DNA from: Chrysochromulina tobinii | Taxonomy: Eukaryota > Haptophyta > Prymnesiales > Chrysochromulinaceae | Direction of reading: 5' to 3' | Assembly: GCA_001275005.1 (NCBI GenBank) | Contig: JWZX01003096.1 | Span: 1 to 36,115 of the forward strand | DNA length: 36,115 nt | Part shown: positions 34,301 through 36,115 of the stretch, piece by piece | Position numbering within the stretch: position 1 is the first letter of the stretch | Layout: the number at the start of each line of letters is the position of its first letter | Made by a program: the position numbers and the translations under genes | Notes under the pieces: generated by a model | What the model was told of the DNA's origin: nothing | Databases searched by the model: none | The model's input: the letters and a program-made list of their open reading frames with translations, nothing else

Positions 34301-36115
34301 CACTGCCACGTCGTTAGCAACGCGCTGCGCGCACTCGATGTTGTAGGCTTCGAGCATGCGATATGCCTCCTCAGCCGCTCGCGCCTCGGCCTCGGCCGCC
34401 TCCTGGGCAGCTTTAGCTGCAGCTGCCGCGGCCGCCTTGGCCTCGGCTGCCGCGCGCGCTGCGGCTGCCTCGTCGACCTTCTGCTGAAGCAGTTGCGTCG
34501 TGGAGGCCACCTTCACGGCAGCTGCAACCTTGGCTTTTACAGAAGCGAGCGCTGCCGCAGAAGCCTCCGCCACCATTTGCTCGGCTTCCCGCTGCGCTGC
34601 CGCATCTTCGGCCTTGGACTTCAGTTTGCTGCCAAGCGCCTTGACCTTGGCAGCTACTCCAAGCTGCATACGTCCAGCGGCCGCCGATTCGGCAATCCGC
34701 GCCGCTTCGGCCATCTGCGCTGCCTTCTCAGCAGCCGCCTCGGCCTCAGCAGCCCGGATGAGCGACACCGCTTCTACAGCCTTCACGGCCGCCGCGACCT
34801 TGGCCTTGGAAGAAGCGAGCGCGGCTGCTGCGACGGCAGCCGCTGAAGCCGCCGCAGCGTCGGCAGCCGCCTTCTCGGCCAACGCTTGAGCCTCAGCGGC
34901 GCGCAACCCCGCCGCCTCCTCAGCCTTTGATTGGAGCCGCCCGGAAGCGGCGGGTTGGGCTACGGACACGGCCTGAGCCTCAGCGGCCCGCAACACCGCC
35001 GCCTCCTCAGCCTTTGATCTGAGTCTGCTACCGAACCCCTGGGCAATCAGGGATGCTCCGAGCTGCTGCCGGCCAGCAGCAGCCGATTTGGCGATCTGCT
35101 CCGCCTTCTCTGCAGCGGCTGTCGCTTTGCGTGCGGCCTCCTCGGCCTCACGTGCACGCGATTCGGCGGCCTCGAGCTCAGCTCGCAGTCGCTCGGCCTC
35201 CGCCGCGTCCTTTGCTGCCTCCAAAGCCTTTTTAGCCTCGTTGACTTCGCGGCGAGACATCTTGCCACGCTGAATCGCCTGCACCTTGGTCACCGCGGCG
35301 GCCTCGGCAGCTGCTTGGGCCTCAGCTACGGCCACCGCATGAGCCTCAGCGACCCGCAACACCGCAGACTCCTCAGCCTTTGATCTGAGTCTGCTACCGA
35401 ACCCCTTGGCCATCAAGGATGTTCCGAGCTGCAGCCGCCCTGCAGCGGCCGATATGGCGATCTGCGCTGCAAGCTCGACAGCGGCCGCCGCCTCGCGAGC
35501 CCGATGCGCGGCCGCCTCCTCGGCCTTTGCCTTGAGCTTGCTGCCCATCTCCTTGACCTTGAAGTGTGCTCCGAGCTGCTGCCGGCCGGCAGCAGCCGAT
35601 TTGGCGATCTGCTCCGCCTTCTCTGCAGCGGCTGTCGCTTTGCGTGCGGCCTCCTCGGCCTCACGTGCACGCGATTCGGCGGCCTCGAGCTCAGCTCGCA
35701 GTCGCTCGGCCTCCGCCGCGTCCTTTGCTGCCTCCAAAGCCTTTTTAGCCTCGTTGACTTCGCGGCGAGACATCTTGCCACGCTGAATCGCCTGCACCTT
35801 GGTCACCGCGGCGGCCTCGGCAGCTGCTTGGGCCTCAGCCTCCCTGGCCGACGCCTCGGCCTCCATAGCCTCCGCCTCGGCCGCCTCGACCGCCGCCTTG
35901 GCTGCCGCCTCGGCCGCCTTCTTGGCCGCCTCGGCCGCTGCCTCGGCCGCCGCCCTGGCCGCCTCGGTCGCTGCCTCGGTCTCTGCCTTGGCCGCCGCCT
36001 CGGCCGCCTCGGCCGCAGCCTTAGCTGCGCGAGCCCGATGCGCGGCCGCCTCCTCGGCCTTTGCCTTGAGCTTGCTGCCCATCTCCTTGACCTTGAAGTG
36101 TGCTCCGAGCTGCTG
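28367..36115 (-). CDS. Giant EF-hand / split pseudo-nicotinamidase / IQ / Tudor-like protein (N-terminus outside window)
   Basis: One open frame of 2582 visible codons, still open at the right edge. Residues below are counted from the Met at 36082. Order: 1-620 Ala/Glu-rich coiled coil with VQAIQRGKMSRR IQ-like motifs near 97 and 272; about 640-690 a Cys-containing globular piece and poly-Gly; 731-967 six EF-hands; about 1045-1110 the first half of a nicotinamidase/isochorismatase domain (ALLIVNVQNDL, KEWHPAEHCSF); 1184-1422 six more EF-hands; about 1473-1620 the second half (RLLPRHCVQMTWGAKLH, VLQGTRAELCSFSAF, VCGLPFDHAVTHTALHA); 1711-1880 three IAAAHRGxxARxKAPG repeats; 2131-2184 a Tudor/Agenet-like barrel (FYDGTIIKVQGDGSVTVEFD); then coiled coil and a disordered end. 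The catalytic Asp, Lys and Cys are Asn, Gln and Ala, so nicotinamide hydrolysis is unlikely; the likely role is a Ca2+/calmodulin-responsive scaffold. Confidence 0.85.
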   Translation of the reverse strand, partial: QQLGAHFKVKEMGSKLKAKAEEAAAHRARAAKAAAEAAEAAAKAETEAATEAARAAAEAAAEAAKKAAEAAAKAAVEAAEAEAMEAEASAREAEAQAAAEAAAVTKVQAIQRGKMSRREVNEAKKALEAAKDAAEAERLRAELEAAESRAREAEEAARKATAAAEKAEQIAKSAAAGRQQLGAHFKVKEMGSKLKAKAEEAAAHRAREAAAAVELAAQIAISAAAGRLQLGTSLMAKGFGSRLRSKAEESAVLRVAEAHAVAVAEAQAAAEAAAVTKVQAIQRGKMSRREVNEAKKALEAAKDAAEAERLRAELEAAESRAREAEEAARKATAAAEKAEQIAKSAAAGRQQLGASLIAQGFGSRLRSKAEEAAVLRAAEAQAVSVAQPAASGRLQSKAEEAAGLRAAEAQALAEKAAADAAAASAAAVAAAALASSKAKVAAAVKAVEAVSLIRAAEAEAAAEKAAQMAEAARIAESAAAGRMQLGVAAKVKALGSKLKSKAEDAAAQREAEQMVAEASAAALASVKAKVAAAVKVASTTQLLQQKVDEAAAARAAAEAKAAAAAAAKAAQEAAEAEARAAEEAYRMLEAYNIECAQRVANDVAVRRRRAAAAAARLPRALEWGPLGFDLNMEMHWLTKRPTACMRYTGPEEQPCLSCRLHTEVALGSGGGGGGGGGGSAGEVHVRLELRHLLVRPRKPKLPSTPSTEDDLEEDVPAMEVEEEAFENGMLRNAMQYDAHDVDGDQKLDFDEFVTMVREREAGMHTEEELRERFKAMDVDGSGQIDMNEYVLYSLCDALARSSSRVIDLFKQWDEDGSGEVDRKEFRRAVKAMGFDFFANDAELDMVFNDIDADKSGTISYKELNSALRSFKPPPPKALRKNPPPSRIAQLAAKAKFKTDPTKSAGENFKLYLAAQLPYVKDLMKAIDEDGNGLIDKREWRKAVAAFGIEAMSRKEMDAVFESIDEDCSGNISLNELTLALRRALRDVRRQEASVKRQQEVTKRVRNTVQMLTEAQVKASPGKGSVLEELGLQDEPAPASPVAPPAKQWAVKFVETKRPKHALLIVNVQNDLIDGTMALRYCAAGQEGYEVIPVINALRRSSSFDVVAICKEWHPAEHCSFFESVTGKTLKPRPPSATGAERTKAIGGPKRALEERQAAAAAKGGGGDAAECDDEAGTGEEAFEGGMRRNAMQYDAHDVDGDQKLDFDEFVAMVREREEGEHTEKELRERFKALDADGSGQIDMNEYVLYSLCDALARSSSRVIDLFRQWDEDGSGEVDRKEFRRAVKAMGFDFFANDAELDMVFNDIDADKSGTISYKELNSALRSFKPPPPKALRKEDPQDRKRKGRTAFKTTIQFDPNSSASVQQQLRELLAKHSVRVLDLFKDWDDDGNGCISKKEFRQAVTALGLAAPKKELDALFNTFDSDGSGEIDYKEFQKALAPLRPKPKPKGGTGAQKGPLDPWKSGSPVPLHKSQKAEEVERADVYDTVVLTAPDGKAPMPTRLLPRHCVQMTWGAKLHEELALDARKDLQVLQGTRAELCSFSAFHDYGFHDKLNNLHSTGLHAELKKAGITHVYVCGLPFDHAVTHTALHAAEAGFVTSVVEDACRAADLDGVAKSRARLEAASIQLIRSYNMKAHMENAVLSSVPDAERVAPKAKQILLVELRDAPPHGAPAGVARAANVLRLDSDRHNSLVAKPPPGPPPRGLPREPMSEDAAQTTIAAAHRGSVARKKAPGLVMKHPIKRRNKHWQKAHAVVAVAVAAVVARVGLAAAETAQTKIAAAHRGRIARNKAPGVVMKHPPKRRKKPPVPAAVAQWKEDTPPVAAASPPANGSQLKRRNKNLGKAKTVVRVIVATTVARVGLAAVDAAQTKIAAAHRGRIARKKAPGVVMKHPPKRRKKPPADGQVERGAKASGDNDVSPSPPPPTPPPLAASSEVQVAVASSDALSPAAEPFVDPSIMDLRLKVRETEKAVARTVAWAAEKNAAERMAESAAASTKAKVKAFGSKLLSKTEAAKVVAGSPGNIEVAEPSPESTLTAIAAGAVEVPFQLSIRVSTRDGRYPVVLNLMPVLASPGADALSTKGSRRLRVIGGVSSVILPGRGGPRGTPRLQPVEASPHSAPASAAAPAGAPASTRTVHSPAEELYIGKRVSVLNLLYSKSRIAGRFYDGTIIKVQGDGSVTVEFDDGQITSHDMGSGGEIWRDAPAAVSAAARAVAPAAAPAAAPAAAPARESGEFKQEYRGSTSIFNDPARANLPPHMRFTSMSIDWDAYAAQRRKTARGGVAWAGAPADELPTQVRMPSRQAVLLERRLHEQQQQRLLESVQRLEHHAEEVAAEANRVVLPILAAPVSARGGDGRSQRVTFDEGSGGVGVGGGAALLLRHARDAAALDDSLRVLHDAVEVHRRKADVLTAAATLNPMRARRDVELALQVAEERSRYGARSARELPALGPLGGAGGFENLRLVDGGLRKLRRLKEADPQTLEDRMTEAFDTLLPRPPHRPRKKSRSTTAAAPAANEAPVKGSFPSAYGTLGSARTFGGPGRGIMPPLAQVSGAAVAQPPEGLQPMPRFMGAHGTRSGVGTW
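30450..30970 (-). repeat. Three IQ-like coding repeats
   Basis: Near 30950, 30760 and 30490 the giant protein repeats TxIAAAHRGxxARxKAPG followed by VMKHPxKRR. The HRGxxAR core resembles the second half of an IQ motif, with Ala for the usual Gln, so calmodulin binding is possible but unproven. The DNA of the second and third copies is nearly identical over about 90 bp. Confidence 0.7.
31230..31663 (-). other. C-terminal half of the nicotinamidase-like domain
   Basis: Starts at VYDTVVLTAPDG, then RLLPRHCVQMTWGAKLH (metal-site His kept), VLQGTRAEL (Gln codon 31514-31516 where active enzymes have the catalytic Lys of 'KG') and GLPFDHAVTHTALHA (Ala codon 31361-31363 where active enzymes have the nucleophilic Cys). 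The spacing otherwise matches eukaryotic nicotinamidases. Confidence 0.85.
31800..32580 (-). other. EF-hand block B (six loops) inserted inside the nicotinamidase-like domain
   Basis: Loops in order: DVDGDQKLDFDE, DADGSGQIDMNE, DEDGSGEVDRKE, DADKSGTISYKE, DDDGNGCISKKE, DSDGSGEIDYKE. All have acidic residues at positions 1, 3 and 12, so all look able to bind Ca2+. The first four are the duplicate of block A. Confidence 0.85.
32740..32945 (-). other. N-terminal half of the nicotinamidase-like domain
   Basis: ALLIVNVQNDLIDG has Asn (codon 32918-32920) where active enzymes have the catalytic Asp of 'DVQNDF'. KEWHPAEHCSFF keeps both metal-site His but has Glu for the metal-site Asp. It breaks off at about 32740, where the EF-hand insertion begins. 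Confidence 0.85.
33170..33951 (-). other. EF-hand block A (six loops) before the nicotinamidase-like domain
   Basis: Loops: DVDGDQKLDFDE, DVDGSGQIDMNE, DEDGSGEVDRKE, DADKSGTISYKE, DEDGNGLIDKRE, DEDCSGNISLNE. Loop 6 has Cys at position 4, otherwise canonical. Loops 5 and 6 differ clearly from their counterparts in block B. Confidence 0.85.
35055..35838. repeat. 271-bp coding direct repeat, 513 bp apart
   Basis: 35055-35325 and 35568-35838 differ at one position that I can see. They code the Ala/Glu coiled-coil unit that includes VQAIQRGKMSRR. A further 88 bp (35494-35581) recur identically at 36028-36115, where the window ends, so the array probably continues to the right. Confidence 0.9.

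Overview
This window looks like nuclear DNA of a GC-rich unicellular alga; a haptophyte (Chrysochromulina/Emiliania-like) seems likeliest, with a stramenopile alga as the alternative. The reasons are dense genes on both strands, GT-AG introns of about 50-350 bp, long low-complexity proteins rich in Ala, Pro and Ser, and domains typical of protists: a BT1 transporter, polytopic C2/IQ proteins, EF-hand arrays, an SPRY-like domain and a type II GT31 glycosyltransferase. I see no ribosome-binding sites, operons, CRISPR, rRNA or convincing tRNA. The organism call is inference.

Layout. 29-1735 (-) is a disordered protein with a possible cyclin-like C-terminus, separated by only about 110 bp from the divergent BT1/folate-biopterin-type transporter at 1848-3662 (+). 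Then come a 2-oxoglutarate/Fe(II) oxygenase (4142-5242, -), a coiled-coil protein (5652-9357, -) and a nodulin-like MFS carrier (9920-11619, -, one intron). A repeat-bearing spacer of 1.3 kb follows. 12909-18261 (-) is a gene of at least five exons for a C2-IQ polytopic membrane protein; opposite it is an SPRY-like protein (18574-20589, +). 20983-22985 (-) is a GT31/Fringe-like glycosyltransferase, 23404-24729 (+) an eight-EF-hand protein with an N-terminal acylation signal, and 26341-27768 (-) a type II membrane protein, possibly fucosyltransferase-like. 28367 to the right edge (-) is a giant protein whose N-terminus lies outside the window.

Two observations stand out. The giant protein carries a eukaryote-type nicotinamidase domain cut in two by a block of six EF-hands; the block is partly a DNA-level duplicate of the EF-hands just before the domain. 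All three catalytic triad residues are replaced (Asp to Asn, Lys to Gln, Cys to Ala), while the metal-site histidines are kept, so it looks like a Ca2+-linked pseudoenzyme. Second, the 350-bp intron of the GT31 gene is built from tandem copies of the exon sequence at its own borders, with GTACGA at both junctions. This is the signature expected for an intron born by internal tandem duplication of an (A/G)GGT-containing exon segment.

A calcium theme recurs (C2 domain, 8 EF-hands in one protein, 12 in another, IQ motifs in two), but nothing in the sequence shows that these genes act together. Spliced models were checked for frame: the C2-IQ gene gives 1622 aa, the GT31 gene 550 aa, the MFS gene 530 aa and the coiled-coil gene 1217 aa, all without internal stops.
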